Shown: piece by piece, positions 1 to 6,920 of the stretch
How the letters are laid out: each line of letters begins with the position of its first letter
Position numbering within the stretch: position 1 is the first letter of the stretch
Origin: Dehalococcoidia bacterium
Lineage (GTDB): Bacteria > Chloroflexota > Dehalococcoidia > UBA3495 > JAAXIE01
DNA: 8,976 nt
NCBI GenBank assembly: GCA_012270525.1
Contig: JAAXIE010000278.1
Span: forward strand, 2,163 to 11,138
Direction of reading: 5' to 3'
Notes under the pieces: generated by a model
Database searches by the model: none
The model's input: the letters and a program-made list of their open reading frames with translations, nothing else
Told to the model about the DNA's origin: nothing
Translations under genes and position numbers: made by a program

Positions 1-602
1 ACAGCATCACCCTCATCACCGAGCGCAACCCCCTGCTGATGGCCAAGGAGGTTTCGACCCTCGACGTGTTCAGCAAGGGACGATTCATCTTCGGTATCGG
101 CACCGGATGGCTCAGGGAAGAGACCCAGTTGATGGGGGGTGACTTCGACCACCGCTGGACACAGGCCCGCGATTCCATCGCAGCCCTCAAGGAGTTGTGG
201 ACCCAGGACGAGGCTGAGTACCACGGGCGGTACTACGATTTCCCGCCCGTCAAGGTCTATCCCAAGCCTGTCCAGAAGCCCCATCCGCCCATCATGTTGG
301 GTGGAATGGCCCCCAACGTGCTCAAGCGCGTGGTGAGTTGGGCCGATGGTTGGATGCCCAACCGCGTCACCGCCACACGCATCGAGGAAGCACGGCGCGA
401 GATCGAGGCACTCGCAGGCGAGATGGGGCGTGACCCAGCCTCCATCAACATCTCTGTCTTCGGCCAGCAAGCCGATCCTGCGCTGGTCCAGGGATTCCTC
501 GACTCTGGCGCAGACCGGGTGATCATCAGCCCCCCTACCCACACCACCGACGAGGCCATGGGCGAGGAGCTTGAGCGCATCGCCAACCTGCTGCTGAAAT
601 AG
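1..602 (+). CDS. LLM-class (F420-type) flavin/deazaflavin-dependent oxidoreductase, C-terminal part
   Basis: The gene runs off the left edge; the reading frame is open from base 3 and ends in TAG at 600-602. About 199 C-terminal residues are present, out of roughly 280-300 usual for the family. The visible part starts with ITLITERNPLLMAKEVSTLD, then GRFIFGIGTGWLREE, a segment HGRYYDFPPV, then YPKPVQKPHPPIMLGG and ADGWMPN. These are hallmarks of the bacterial luciferase-like fold, closest in my memory to the Rv2161c-type group of probable F420-dependent oxidoreductases. Such enzymes are cytoplasmic TIM-barrels that move hydride between F420H2 or FMNH2 and an organic substrate. The substrate cannot be read from the sequence. 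The N-terminal cofactor-binding strands lie outside the window, so F420 versus FMN is not settled. Its stop is 5 bases from the stop of the convergent DUF3891-like gene. Confidence 0.9.
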   Translation, partial: SITLITERNPLLMAKEVSTLDVFSKGRFIFGIGTGWLREETQLMGGDFDHRWTQARDSIAALKELWTQDEAEYHGRYYDFPPVKVYPKPVQKPHPPIMLGGMAPNVLKRVVSWADGWMPNRVTATRIEEARREIEALAGEMGRDPASINISVFGQQADPALVQGFLDSGADRVIISPPTHTTDEAMGEELERIANLLLK

Positions 603-607
603 CGGCC

Positions 608-1447
608 CTACCTGGAAGCAAGCGTGTACCGGATGGCCACTCGCTCCCCACTGTAGAACTCCGCCAGAAAGTCCTCGCGGCTGGCGTAGGGCCCGCGCGG
701 CACCAAGCGCCCTTGGAACGACACCTCCAGCGGGTCGATGTCAAAGGGATACGGACGAAGAATCGCACGACTCTCGTCCTGTATCTCCAACGCCATCCCC
801 ACGTCGTCCTGACCTGCCTTGGTCGGAGCAGGCGTTCCGCTCAAGGCAGCCGAGGGCCCGTTCTTGCGGTCGAAGTTGTTGAACGGGTATCGGTTGCAGA
901 TGAACTGCGCCATCTGGTCGTAGACTTCCATCAGCTTGAAATTCTTCCACAGGTGTTCGTCCGTGGCCTCCTCCGACGTCTCGTCCGAACTTCGGATATC
1001 TTGCAGCAGGCCCTGCCTGAACTGCCCCTGCTGCTCCAGGTATGCCTCCACCTCCGCGTTGCCCGCGTAGTCCGGCATGTAGGGCAGAAGTCCCATGCCT
1101 TGCGTCAGCAGACCTGAAATGTGCATCGACGCGATGTACCCCGCATACGCGTCCTGGGCCGCCACCCTCTCGATCCCTCCTCGCTGGAAATCCAGCCATA
1201 TGGCTCCCATGTGTCCCATGCTACTGATGTAGTCTAGCGGGTATCCTTCCCGGCTCAGGGTGGGACGTATCTCCCAGTCATACCACCCGTTATCGTGCTC
1301 CTGCGCTGCCAGCACCATGGATGAGTAGGGACGTGGCCTGTCGAACAGGTCATTGCCCCAGTGGGCCGCCAGCAGGCCCGCAACCCGCGAATGGTCGATC
1401 TGTAGCACCAGCAGCAGGCGCTCTTCGTCGTAACCCATTACCATCAT
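608..1447 (-). CDS. DUF3891-like protein
   Basis: This encodes 279 residues of unknown function that resemble the DUF3891 family. The N-terminal signature is QIDHSRVAGLLAAHWGND at about residues 16-33, followed by AAQEHDNGWYDWE at about 47-59. Spaced His and His-Asp pairs (H19, H51, D52) look like metal-binding residues of an HD-type all-helical fold, but that is inference. The middle is rich in helix-forming residues (GLLPYMPDYAGNAEVEAYLEQQ region). The C-terminal third contains Pro-rich and strand-like stretches (IDPLEVSFQGRLVP) and ends in TLASR. There is no signal peptide or membrane segment. The start at 1447 is favoured by an AGAGGAGG ribosome site at 1456-1463, 8 bases upstream; Met2 and Met4 are alternatives. 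A sigma70-like promoter lies at 1518-1547. The gene converges on the oxidoreductase gene to its left. Confidence 0.8.
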   Translation of the reverse strand: MMVMGYDEERLLLVLQIDHSRVAGLLAAHWGNDLFDRPRPYSSMVLAAQEHDNGWYDWEIRPTLSREGYPLDYISSMGHMGAIWLDFQRGGIERVAAQDAYAGYIASMHISGLLTQGMGLLPYMPDYAGNAEVEAYLEQQGQFRQGLLQDIRSSDETSEEATDEHLWKNFKLMEVYDQMAQFICNRYPFNNFDRKNGPSAALSGTPAPTKAGQDDVGMALEIQDESRAILRPYPFDIDPLEVSFQGRLVPRGPYASREDFLAEFYSGERVAIRYTLASR

Positions 1448-1486
1448 GGCCCCGTCCTCCTCTTGCTTCTCTTTGGGGCTGCCCCA

Positions 1487-1509
1487 TAGCCCTCGCTAAC
1501 GACGGGCTA
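1487..1509 (-). other. Inverted repeat in the leader of the DUF3891-like gene
   Basis: TAGCCC at 1487-1492 pairs with GGGCTA at 1504-1509, with a possible inner CG/CG pair, giving a 6-8 bp stem with an 11-base middle. It lies between the predicted promoter and the ribosome site. A second short GC dyad (GGGGCTGCCCC) follows at about 1475-1485. They could form leader structure or an operator. No T-tract follows on either strand, so this is not an intrinsic terminator. Confidence 0.3.
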
Positions 1510-1517
1510 CACGCCTA

Positions 1518-1547
1518 GTCATACACTGGAGCTATCAATGCGGTCAA
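1518..1547 (-). promoter_or_regulatory. Candidate sigma70 promoter for the DUF3891-like gene
   Basis: Read on the minus strand, a -35 box TTGACC (1542-1547, 5 of 6 consensus) is followed by an 18-base spacer and a -10 box TATGAC (1518-1523, 4 of 6). Transcription would begin near 1511 and give a leader of about 60 bases before the ATG at 1447. The strong -35 and acceptable spacing support it; the -10 is imperfect. Confidence 0.45.
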
Positions 1548-1645
1548 GCCGCTTGCTGCCCTCTATCCGCCGTAGCCCGCCCCGGAAGCCCACAGGATGG
1601 TATGCTATGCACAACCACTCCAACTCCTGAGGGAGAGCATCCGCC

Positions 1646-2170
1646 ATGGCCGAAGAGTCTCGTGTCGACGCCCACGACCGCAACAAGCTGGACCGCATGC
1701 TGCAGGACCTCTCCGCGGAGACGGAAAACCACAGCGCCCTTCACGCCATGTTCCTCGTGACCCGTGAGCATGAGCACGCCCATGATGCCTTCCGTCGGTT
1801 TCGTCAAGCCTATGAAGATTCCCAAGCCCCGTTCCACTCCCTGACCATCTTCGGACAGCACGGCGTCTCCCGCGCCGGACAGCTACTCGCGGAAGGCCTC
1901 GGCATCCCCGAAGGCCGTATTCCGGCACTGGTCCTCTTCGGCTCCCATGGCGACCCCAAGGCCCGGCTGATCGAGCTGCCCGCCGCACCCGATGGAACCC
2001 TGCTACCTGACACCAGCGACACCATCGAGAAACTTCTCGCGAGCGGCTGCACCGTTCACGCCCTGAAGGACTTGGACGGCACCGGAGAATGCACCGCTTC
2101 AACCGGTTCCATCGACAGCCTACTGAAGGGCACCCTCGACAGCCTGAACGCCGCCCTGGAATCGGGCTAG
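1646..2170 (+). CDS. Hypothetical protein, 174 aa, possibly thioredoxin-like fold
   Basis: I do not recognise the family. The start is supported by a GAGGGAG ribosome site at 1629-1635. The first 30 residues are polar and charged and look like a helix. A strand-like segment HAMFLVT (33-39) leads into a His/Arg-rich helix (HEHAHDAFRRFRQAY, 42-56), then a second strand SLTIFG (65-70), a helix, and RIPALVLFG (91-99). The Ile-Pro before a hydrophobic strand resembles the cis-Pro strand of thioredoxin-like folds. There is no CxxC, so a redox role is not indicated; this fold guess is weak. The C-terminal part carries two cysteines (about 135 and 149) and a Ser/Leu helix. There is no signal peptide or membrane segment, so it is probably cytoplasmic. 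It is followed after 56 bases by the SDR gene on the same strand, so the two may be co-transcribed. Confidence 0.75.
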   Translation: MAEESRVDAHDRNKLDRMLQDLSAETENHSALHAMFLVTREHEHAHDAFRRFRQAYEDSQAPFHSLTIFGQHGVSRAGQLLAEGLGIPEGRIPALVLFGSHGDPKARLIELPAAPDGTLLPDTSDTIEKLLASGCTVHALKDLDGTGECTASTGSIDSLLKGTLDSLNAALESG

Positions 2171-2226
2171 GATGCGACGCCCGTACCGCCGTACCCCAAG
2201 TAGACAACAAAGGAGCATCGAACATC

Positions 2227-3018
2227 ATGGACTTGGAGTTGCAGGGCAAAGTGGCCATCGTCGGAGGGGCCAGCAAGGGCTTGGGACGTGCCTGCGCCCA
2301 GACCCTTGCCGAGGAAGGGGCCCGTCTGGCCCTGTGCAGCCGCACCGCCGCCGATCTGGAACGCGCCGCCGCCGAAATCCGGGATTCCACTGGGGTCGAG
2401 GTGCTTCCACTGTCTGGAGACTTGGAGAAGCACGAGACCATAACCGACCTCGTTGCCCGCACCGTCGAGACCTACGGACAACTGGACATAATGGTGAACA
2501 ACTCCGGCGGCCCGCCCTTGGGCCGTGCCGAGACTGCCACCGAGGAGCAGTGGGAAGTGGCCGTCCAACGCTCCCTGCTTTTCTTCAGCCGGATGTGCCG
2601 CGAGGGCATCCCCCACATGAAAGTGCAGGGCGGAGGCCGAATCATCAACATCCTGGCCAGCACCGTGTACCAGCCCATCGAGAACCTCGCCCTCTCCGGT
2701 GCCACCCGCGCCGGTGTCGTGGCCTTTACCAAGAGCCTGTCCGAGGAAATCGGCCGCGACAACATTCTCGTCAACAACGTGTGCCCCGGCTCCATCACCA
2801 GCGACCGGATGGTCTCCAACGTCCAGTCCCGCGCTGAACGCCTGGGCATCCCACTGGAGGAAGCCCTGGAAGAGCGCGCCAACGAGGCCTCCTTGGGTAG
2901 GCTCGGCCGCCCCGAAGAACTGGCCCACCTGGTCGCCTTCCTCGCCTCTGGCAAGGCCAGCTACATCACCGGCGTCACCATCCGCGTCGATGGTGGGCTG
3001 GTGCGGTCAGTCTTGTAG
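2227..3018 (+). CDS. Atypical short-chain dehydrogenase/reductase (SDR) family protein
   Basis: This encodes 263 residues, normal SDR length. The Rossmann start is KVAIVGGASKGLG (8-20), a Gly-rich NAD(P)-binding loop with GG where TG is usual. CSRTAADLE (37-45) follows strand 2, where Arg39 could favour NADPH. The NNSGG motif is at 91-95, INILAST at 140-146, VCPGSI at 185-190 and the C-terminal VDGG at 254-257. The catalytic YxxxK is absent: the aligned segment is LALSGATRAG (154-163), placing Ser157 and Arg161 at the Tyr and Lys positions. A conserved SDR subgroup related to beta-ketoacyl reductases (cd05344 as I recall) shares this loss. The reaction is therefore unknown despite likely nucleotide binding. 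The start is chosen for the AAAGGAG site at 2209-2215 and for matching SDR N-termini; the frame is open further upstream to 2089. It lies 56 bases after the hypothetical gene. Confidence 0.9.
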   Translation: MDLELQGKVAIVGGASKGLGRACAQTLAEEGARLALCSRTAADLERAAAEIRDSTGVEVLPLSGDLEKHETITDLVARTVETYGQLDIMVNNSGGPPLGRAETATEEQWEVAVQRSLLFFSRMCREGIPHMKVQGGGRIINILASTVYQPIENLALSGATRAGVVAFTKSLSEEIGRDNILVNNVCPGSITSDRMVSNVQSRAERLGIPLEEALEERANEASLGRLGRPEELAHLVAFLASGKASYITGVTIRVDGGLVRSVL

Positions 3019-3092
3019 TCTGCGAGAGCCCATCCGCCGACCATATCGACCACGAATCGATGGTCAGCCCACTGGAGCCATTGCGCTGAATG

Positions 3093-3101
3093 TGGTACAG
3101 T
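3093..3101 (+). promoter_or_regulatory. Weak extended -10 candidate before the zinc-ribbon gene
   Basis: TGG followed by TACAGT (3096-3101) fits an extended -10 element with 4 of 6 matches to TATAAT. The -35 region is poor. If used, the transcript would start near 3108 and have a leader of about 155 bases. The 245-base gap 3019-3263 holds no gene I can support. It has a 9-bp bulged hairpin just after the SDR stop (GACCA..TCGA at 3039-3049 with TCGATGGTC at 3057-3065), which lacks a T-tract. Confidence 0.25.
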
Positions 3102-3263
3102 AACTGCTGGTGGTAGCGTTTCATGTCCCAGCCCCGGAATCGTGATAGCCTCTCAGTGGCCCCAACGGACCCGTTTGGTGTTCTCGTGTGTCCACCTGGT
3201 GGTCTCGCGCGTCCTTTGCCTAGGTGACCCGACTCGCGCCAACCGTTGTAGAAAGGAGCACCG

Positions 3264-3575
3264 ATGGACTACCAGGACAAGACATTGACCTGCTTGGACT
3301 GTGGGCAGAGCTTCGTCTTCACCGCCGATGACCAGTCGTTCCACGCCTCCAAGGGTTTCAGCAACGAGCCCAAGCGGTGTGCCCCTTGCCGGCAGGCTAG
3401 GCGCAACGAGCGGAACGGTGGCTATAACCAGTCCCCCCGCGAGATGCATCCCGCCGTCTGCGCAGAGTGTGGCATCGACACCATGGTCCCCTTCCGTCCC
3501 AGCAACGACCGTCCCGTCTATTGCAGCGACTGCTTCTCCAAGCGTCGCACCGGCGGCGCGCGTACCAGCTGGTAA
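3264..3575 (+). CDS. Small zinc-ribbon protein with CxxC-x17-CxxC domain
   Basis: This encodes 103 residues with two cysteine modules. The first has CLDC at 10-13 and CAPC at 39-42, enclosing FVFTADDQSFHASKGF, typical of the probable zinc-ribbon family PF13451 (zf-trcl). The second has CAEC at 66-69 and CSDC at 87-90 with exactly 17 residues between, containing VPFRPSNDRPVY; this matches the domain named CxxC-x17-CxxC (TIGR04272, from memory). Each set of four cysteines should bind one zinc. A basic, Asn/Gly-rich linker (RQARRNERNGGYNQ) joins the two, and the tail is basic (KRRTGGAR). Nucleic-acid or protein binding is plausible but the role is unknown. The start is supported by AAAGGAG about 6 bases before the ATG. 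It is probably a single-gene transcript, because it has its own strong terminator immediately downstream. Confidence 0.9.
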   Translation: MDYQDKTLTCLDCGQSFVFTADDQSFHASKGFSNEPKRCAPCRQARRNERNGGYNQSPREMHPAVCAECGIDTMVPFRPSNDRPVYCSDCFSKRRTGGARTSW

Positions 3576-3591
3576 CAGCCGGAACAGAATG

Positions 3592-3628
3592 AATCAAGAG
3601 GGGGCGCCAGACGCCCCCTCTTGATTTT
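3592..3628 (+). terminator. Strong rho-independent terminator after the zinc-ribbon gene
   Basis: A perfect 15-bp stem (3592-3606 with 3612-3626) has a 5-base loop CCAGA, and TTTT at 3625-3628 forms the T-tract, partly inside the stem. It starts 17 bases after the stop codon. It separates the zinc-ribbon gene from the amidase gene, which would then need its own promoter in the following 70 bases; I see no clear one there. Confidence 0.85.
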
Positions 3629-3697
3629 GGCCCTGCCCGCTACCACAGACCCGGCCCACCCTAGGCACGGTCCTGACCCTTTGCAGGAGGCGACGCT

Positions 3698-5371
3698 ATG
3701 CCCGACTTGACCCAGGGAGAGTTGCTCGCCCTAGCCCGTGTCGCGTCCATACCTATACCCGACGAGGACATCGAACCCCTTACCCTCCGCTTCAACGCCA
3801 TGCTGGAAGCGATGGAAGAACTGGGCCGCTATCCCATAGAGGACGTGCCAGCCCTCCCGTCGCTTCCCCATCCGCATCAACTTCCTTCCGCGGAACGTCC
3901 CGCCCAGGCTCCCCACCCTCTCGTCACCGAGACCAGTGCTCCCCTCCCCTACAAGCCCATCACCGAGCTTGCCCACCTGGTCTCCACCCGCCAGGTCTCG
4001 CCCGTCGAGCTTACCGACCTCTACCTGGAGCGCATCGGCGAACACGACGGTGCCCTCAAGTCCTACATCACCGTTACCACCGACATCGCCCGCCGCCAAG
4101 CAGCCGAGGCCGAAGCCCAATTGACTTCAGGAGTCCCCTTGGGCCCGCTGCATGGAGTGCCCTTGGCCTATAAGGACGAGTTCTACACCAGCGGAGTACT
4201 CACCACCTGCGGATCGCCCATACTGTCCGAGTTCGTCCCCAGTTTCGATGCCACTGCCGTTGCGCGCTTGCGGGATGCCGGTGCCATCATGCTTGGCAAA
4301 CTGAACATGACCGAGTGGGCCACTCCCCTTACCCTTGAGTTCTACTACGGTCAGCCCGCCAATCCCTGGGACCTGCAACACGATGCCGGCGGCTCCAGTA
4401 CCGGATCGGGCATCGCCACGGCAGCCGCCCTCTGCGCCGGTACCCTTGGAGAGGACACCGGCGGCTCCATACGCCGTCCCGCATCCCATAACAGTTGCGT
4501 CGGCTTGCGACCATCCTGGGGTAGAGTCAGTATGCATGGCGTCATCCCAGCCCTCTGGTCCCAGGATACAGCAGGCCCTCTGACCCGCACCGTGGCCGAC
4601 TGTGCCCTGCTCATGAATCTGATAGCTGGCTACGACCCCAACGACATCAACTCCGCCAACCTGCCGGTGCCCGAATACACCGCAGCCTTGGTTGGCGATG
4701 TATCCGGCATGCGCATCGGCCTGGTCAAGGAGATGATGGAAGCGGACCACCTGCACCCCGACGTCAGAGCCGCCGTCCTCGAAGCGGCCCAGGTCTTCCA
4801 AGGACTGGGAGCCACGGTGGAAGAGGTCTCCATACCCCTCACAGCCATGACCGGCGTCATCGGCAGTGCCACCGGCTCAGATCGTACCGCCCTCCAGTGG
4901 GGCCACCTCACCCAGAGATCCCACCAGTACGACGCCGCCACCAGGCGGTTCAACCTGCTGCCTGGCCTCGTACCAGCCAGCCTCTACCAACGCGCCCTGC
5001 AACTGCGCAGCCTGCTCCGGTCTCAAATCCTCGAAGCCTGCGACCGTTACGACGTAGTCCTTTCCCCCTGCCAGCCAACGCCACCGCCAACCATCGAGTC
5101 CACCAGGCGTCCGCTGCTCTCCCGCGACGACGCCCGCCGTGAACTGGCCCATTACTCCTTCTCCGCCCCAGCCGCCATTGCTGGCGTTCCCGCCATCTCC
5201 ATCCCCTGCGGCTTCAGCCCCAGCGGATTCACGGAACCCGGCCTTCCCATCGGCCTGCAGATCATGGCCAAGCGTTACGACGAAGAAGCAGTTTTCCGAG
5301 CAGCCCACGCCTTCGAGCAGAACACCCACTGGCACACCCTGAGACCGCCCATAGGCGACGTGGACGCCTAG
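3698..5371 (+). CDS. Amidase-signature enzyme with N-terminal GatC-like domain
   Basis: This encodes 557 residues; ordinary amidase-signature enzymes are about 450-500. The catalytic core has the Ser-cisSer-Lys triad: Lys159 in PLAYKDEF, Ser234 in GGSSTGS (231-237) and Ser257 in EDTGGSIR (252-259). The Lys-to-Ser spacing of 75 equals that of GatA. GLRPSWGRVS follows at 269-278. The family hydrolyses amide bonds or, in GatA, releases ammonia from glutamine. Residues about 8-60 resemble GatC: a helix ALARVASIPI, PDEDIEPLTLRFNAMLEAMEEL, then a proline-rich linker with IEDVPALPSLPH. In GatCAB, GatC is a separate subunit wrapped around GatA. No gatB is in the window, and the fusion suggests a stand-alone amidase rather than a tRNA amidotransferase. 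It is cytoplasmic, with no signal peptide. A GCAGGAGG site ends 7 bases before the ATG. The substrate is unknown. Confidence 0.93.
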   Translation: MPDLTQGELLALARVASIPIPDEDIEPLTLRFNAMLEAMEELGRYPIEDVPALPSLPHPHQLPSAERPAQAPHPLVTETSAPLPYKPITELAHLVSTRQVSPVELTDLYLERIGEHDGALKSYITVTTDIARRQAAEAEAQLTSGVPLGPLHGVPLAYKDEFYTSGVLTTCGSPILSEFVPSFDATAVARLRDAGAIMLGKLNMTEWATPLTLEFYYGQPANPWDLQHDAGGSSTGSGIATAAALCAGTLGEDTGGSIRRPASHNSCVGLRPSWGRVSMHGVIPALWSQDTAGPLTRTVADCALLMNLIAGYDPNDINSANLPVPEYTAALVGDVSGMRIGLVKEMMEADHLHPDVRAAVLEAAQVFQGLGATVEEVSIPLTAMTGVIGSATGSDRTALQWGHLTQRSHQYDAATRRFNLLPGLVPASLYQRALQLRSLLRSQILEACDRYDVVLSPCQPTPPPTIESTRRPLLSRDDARRELAHYSFSAPAAIAGVPAISIPCGFSPSGFTEPGLPIGLQIMAKRYDEEAVFRAAHAFEQNTHWHTLRPPIGDVDA

Positions 5372-5447
5372 TGGCTCCACCGAGCCAATAACCCCACTCG
5401 GAAACCGCCTTCATCCCTTGGGCAACGCTGGAAACGGCACACGCCCC

Positions 5448-6554
5448 CTACCCCCACACCTTCCGGGCGGTTTCTACCACCAGTTCCAGCTTGCGCCACT
5501 GCTCCTCTTCCGTGAGAAGATTGCCCGCTGCCGTCGACGCAAAACCGCACTGGGGGCTGAGTGCCAAGCGTTCCAGGGGAATGTACCGCGATGCCTCATC
5601 GATCCGCCGCAGCAAATCGTCCTGGCCCTCCATGTTCGGGTCCTTGGTGCTGACTAGCCCCAGCACGACCGTCTTGTCAGCAGGGATGTGACGCAACGGC
5701 TCGAAGGTGCCCGCCCGCTCCGTGTCGTACTCCAGCAGGAGACGGTCCACCGGGAGCGCGTTGAACAACCTTTCCGCGATCGGTTCGTATCCCCCTTGCG
5801 CATACCACTTGCTCTGGTTGTTCCCACGGCAGATGTGCAGGGCAAGGGTCACCCCCTCCTGTCGCAGCCCCTCGAAGCACGAGCAGTCTGCCTGCACCGC
5901 CTCCTCGAAGGCAGCATCCGGGTCTTGACCCAAGCCCCTCAGGTGGTCTCGCCACGTGGGGTCCACGTAGTAGCTGTAGCGGGGAGCATCCATCTGAACG
6001 TATGGGACCCCTTCCCTCACCAGTGCCTCCAATTCCGCTCTGATGATTCCCGCGATGTCCTGTAGCAACTCGGAGCGGTCCGTGTAGTGAGGGTCGGTGA
6101 TCCCAGCTTGGAAGCTGAGTTGTGGGAACTGGTTGGGGCTGGGCACCGTCATCTTGAATGGCCCTGGCGCATTGGCCTTGAGAAAGGTCACCTGCGACTC
6201 CGTGAGGCGTCGCAACTGCTTCAGCTTGGCCCCCACCACATGGCTTATGCCCTGCTCTTGCGGAGGTCCTCCCGGCCCTTGCCAGATTCGCACCACCGGC
6301 GGAGTCTCGGCGGGAACATACCCCTCCACCGACTCCATGAAATCGTTCTGGAAGCTGGAACGCCGGTACTCCCCGTCGGAGTAAATGTCCAACCCAAGCT
6401 GCCGTTGCCTCTCCAGAGCCTCACGGATCGCCGCGTCCTCGGCTCGCCCCAGCTCCGAAGCCCCGATACGCCCGTCGCCGAAGGCAACCCGCGCTTCCTT
6501 CACCGAAACTGGTCGCAGGAAGCTGCCCAAATGCTCCGCCCTGTACACATCCAT
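5448..6554 (-). CDS. MetE C-terminal-domain protein (cobalamin-independent methionine synthase-like, YxjG/YxjH type)
   Basis: This encodes 368 residues and corresponds to the catalytic C-terminal half of MetE alone; full MetE is about 750. The N-terminus RAEHLGSFLRP (5-15) and IYSDGEYRRSSF (57-68) resemble Bacillus YxjG/YxjH. The zinc ligands of MetE are all present: His240 and Cys242 in HICRGN, Glu275 in LLEYDTERAG, and Cys336 in LSPQCGF. QMDAPR (187-192) sits where MetE has its substrate-binding Asp. Known relatives transfer methyl groups to thiols such as homocysteine, some without the folate-binding N-terminal half. The methyl donor cannot be told here. An AGGAGG site at 6562-6567 lies 7 bases before the ATG. 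It converges on the amidase gene with a 76-base gap and lies 318 bases downstream of the binding-protein gene on the same strand. Confidence 0.88.
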   Translation of the reverse strand: MDVYRAEHLGSFLRPVSVKEARVAFGDGRIGASELGRAEDAAIREALERQRQLGLDIYSDGEYRRSSFQNDFMESVEGYVPAETPPVVRIWQGPGGPPQEQGISHVVGAKLKQLRRLTESQVTFLKANAPGPFKMTVPSPNQFPQLSFQAGITDPHYTDRSELLQDIAGIIRAELEALVREGVPYVQMDAPRYSYYVDPTWRDHLRGLGQDPDAAFEEAVQADCSCFEGLRQEGVTLALHICRGNNQSKWYAQGGYEPIAERLFNALPVDRLLLEYDTERAGTFEPLRHIPADKTVVLGLVSTKDPNMEGQDDLLRRIDEASRYIPLERLALSPQCGFASTAAGNLLTEEEQWRKLELVVETARKVWG

Positions 6555-6872
6555 CTTCCGGCCTCCTGATACCCCTCACCCGATAAGTAGTGCGGGGCAG
6601 GACAGATATTCCACAACACCCAGGTCGGCGAAAGTCGCCGTGGGCCAATTGATATTCACTCGGCGTGCGGAACCGACTCCCAGTTGCTGAGCCAGTCAGC
6701 GTTCCATCCATAGGCGTCCCACCGACCAACCCTGCACCCTAACGGCCAAACGATACTCTCCGAGAAGACAGTCAGCGACATTATGTGGCCGAACATGAAG
6801 CGGGCAAGATTAGCCTGCACCGCCTATATTGCCTCAGTCTCGTAGGTGACGTTGGCCTTAGCGGTCCCGCCC
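6555..6872. other. 318-base intergenic region, no gene seen
   Basis: This stretch separates two minus-strand genes. I see no supported ORF, tRNA or terminator. It contains the ribosome site of the MetE-like gene, a bulged hairpin at 6619-6644, two copies of GATATTC (6605-6611 and 6651-6657), two copies of CAGTCAGCG near 6693 and 6770, and at its right end a copy of the 3' coding tail of the binding-protein gene. No convincing -35/-10 pair was found for the MetE-like gene. Confidence 0.5.
6619..6644 (-). other. Hairpin in the leader region of the MetE-like gene
   Basis: CGGCGA (6626-6631) pairs perfectly with TCGCCG (6635-6640) around a 3-base loop, and CCCA (6619-6622) with TGGG (6641-6644) extends it past a 3-base bulge, giving 10 bp in all. 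It lies 65-90 bases before the ATG of the MetE-like gene. No T-tract follows. A leader structure or binding site is possible; function is unproven. Confidence 0.35.
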
Positions 6873-6920
6873 CTATTCCCAAGCTCGGTTGTCCACCGTC
6901 TCCTCGTACGTGGCGTTGGC
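6837..6920 (-). repeat. Imperfect direct repeat of the binding-protein 3' coding tail
   Basis: Bases 6837-6856 and 6898-6920 match at 18 of 20 aligned positions with one 3-base gap. The right copy lies inside the binding-protein gene and encodes ANATYEE near its C-terminus. The left copy is beyond the stop codon and, in another frame, would encode ANVTYE followed by a stop. The 3-base gap and conserved peptide suggest a decayed duplicated coding tail; chance cannot be excluded. Confidence 0.45.

Noticed and set aside
2089..2226. N-terminal extension of the SDR
   Set aside because: The frame is open upstream to 2089 but overlaps the end of the preceding gene and is Arg/Pro-rich; the ribosome site and SDR homology fix the start at 2227.
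3192..3202. CCACCTGGTGG palindrome before the zinc-ribbon gene
   Set aside because: It is an 11-base dyad with no partner copy and no promoter placed around it; likely chance.
4127..4801. 224-residue minus-strand open frame within the amidase gene
   Set aside because: It is antisense to conserved amidase motifs, Gly/Val-rich by composition, and has no ribosome site or family motif.
5372..5401. Terminator between the convergent amidase and MetE-like genes
   Set aside because: A 6-bp hairpin (TGGCTC at 5372-5377, GAGCCA at 5382-5387) is present, but it is short and no T-tract follows on either strand.
6555..6600. SAM riboswitch before the MetE-like gene
   Set aside because: A CTTATCGGGTGAGG-like stretch recalls the S-box start, but it is only about 30-40 bases from the ATG, leaving no room for the roughly 100-base aptamer, and no K-turn or terminator follows.
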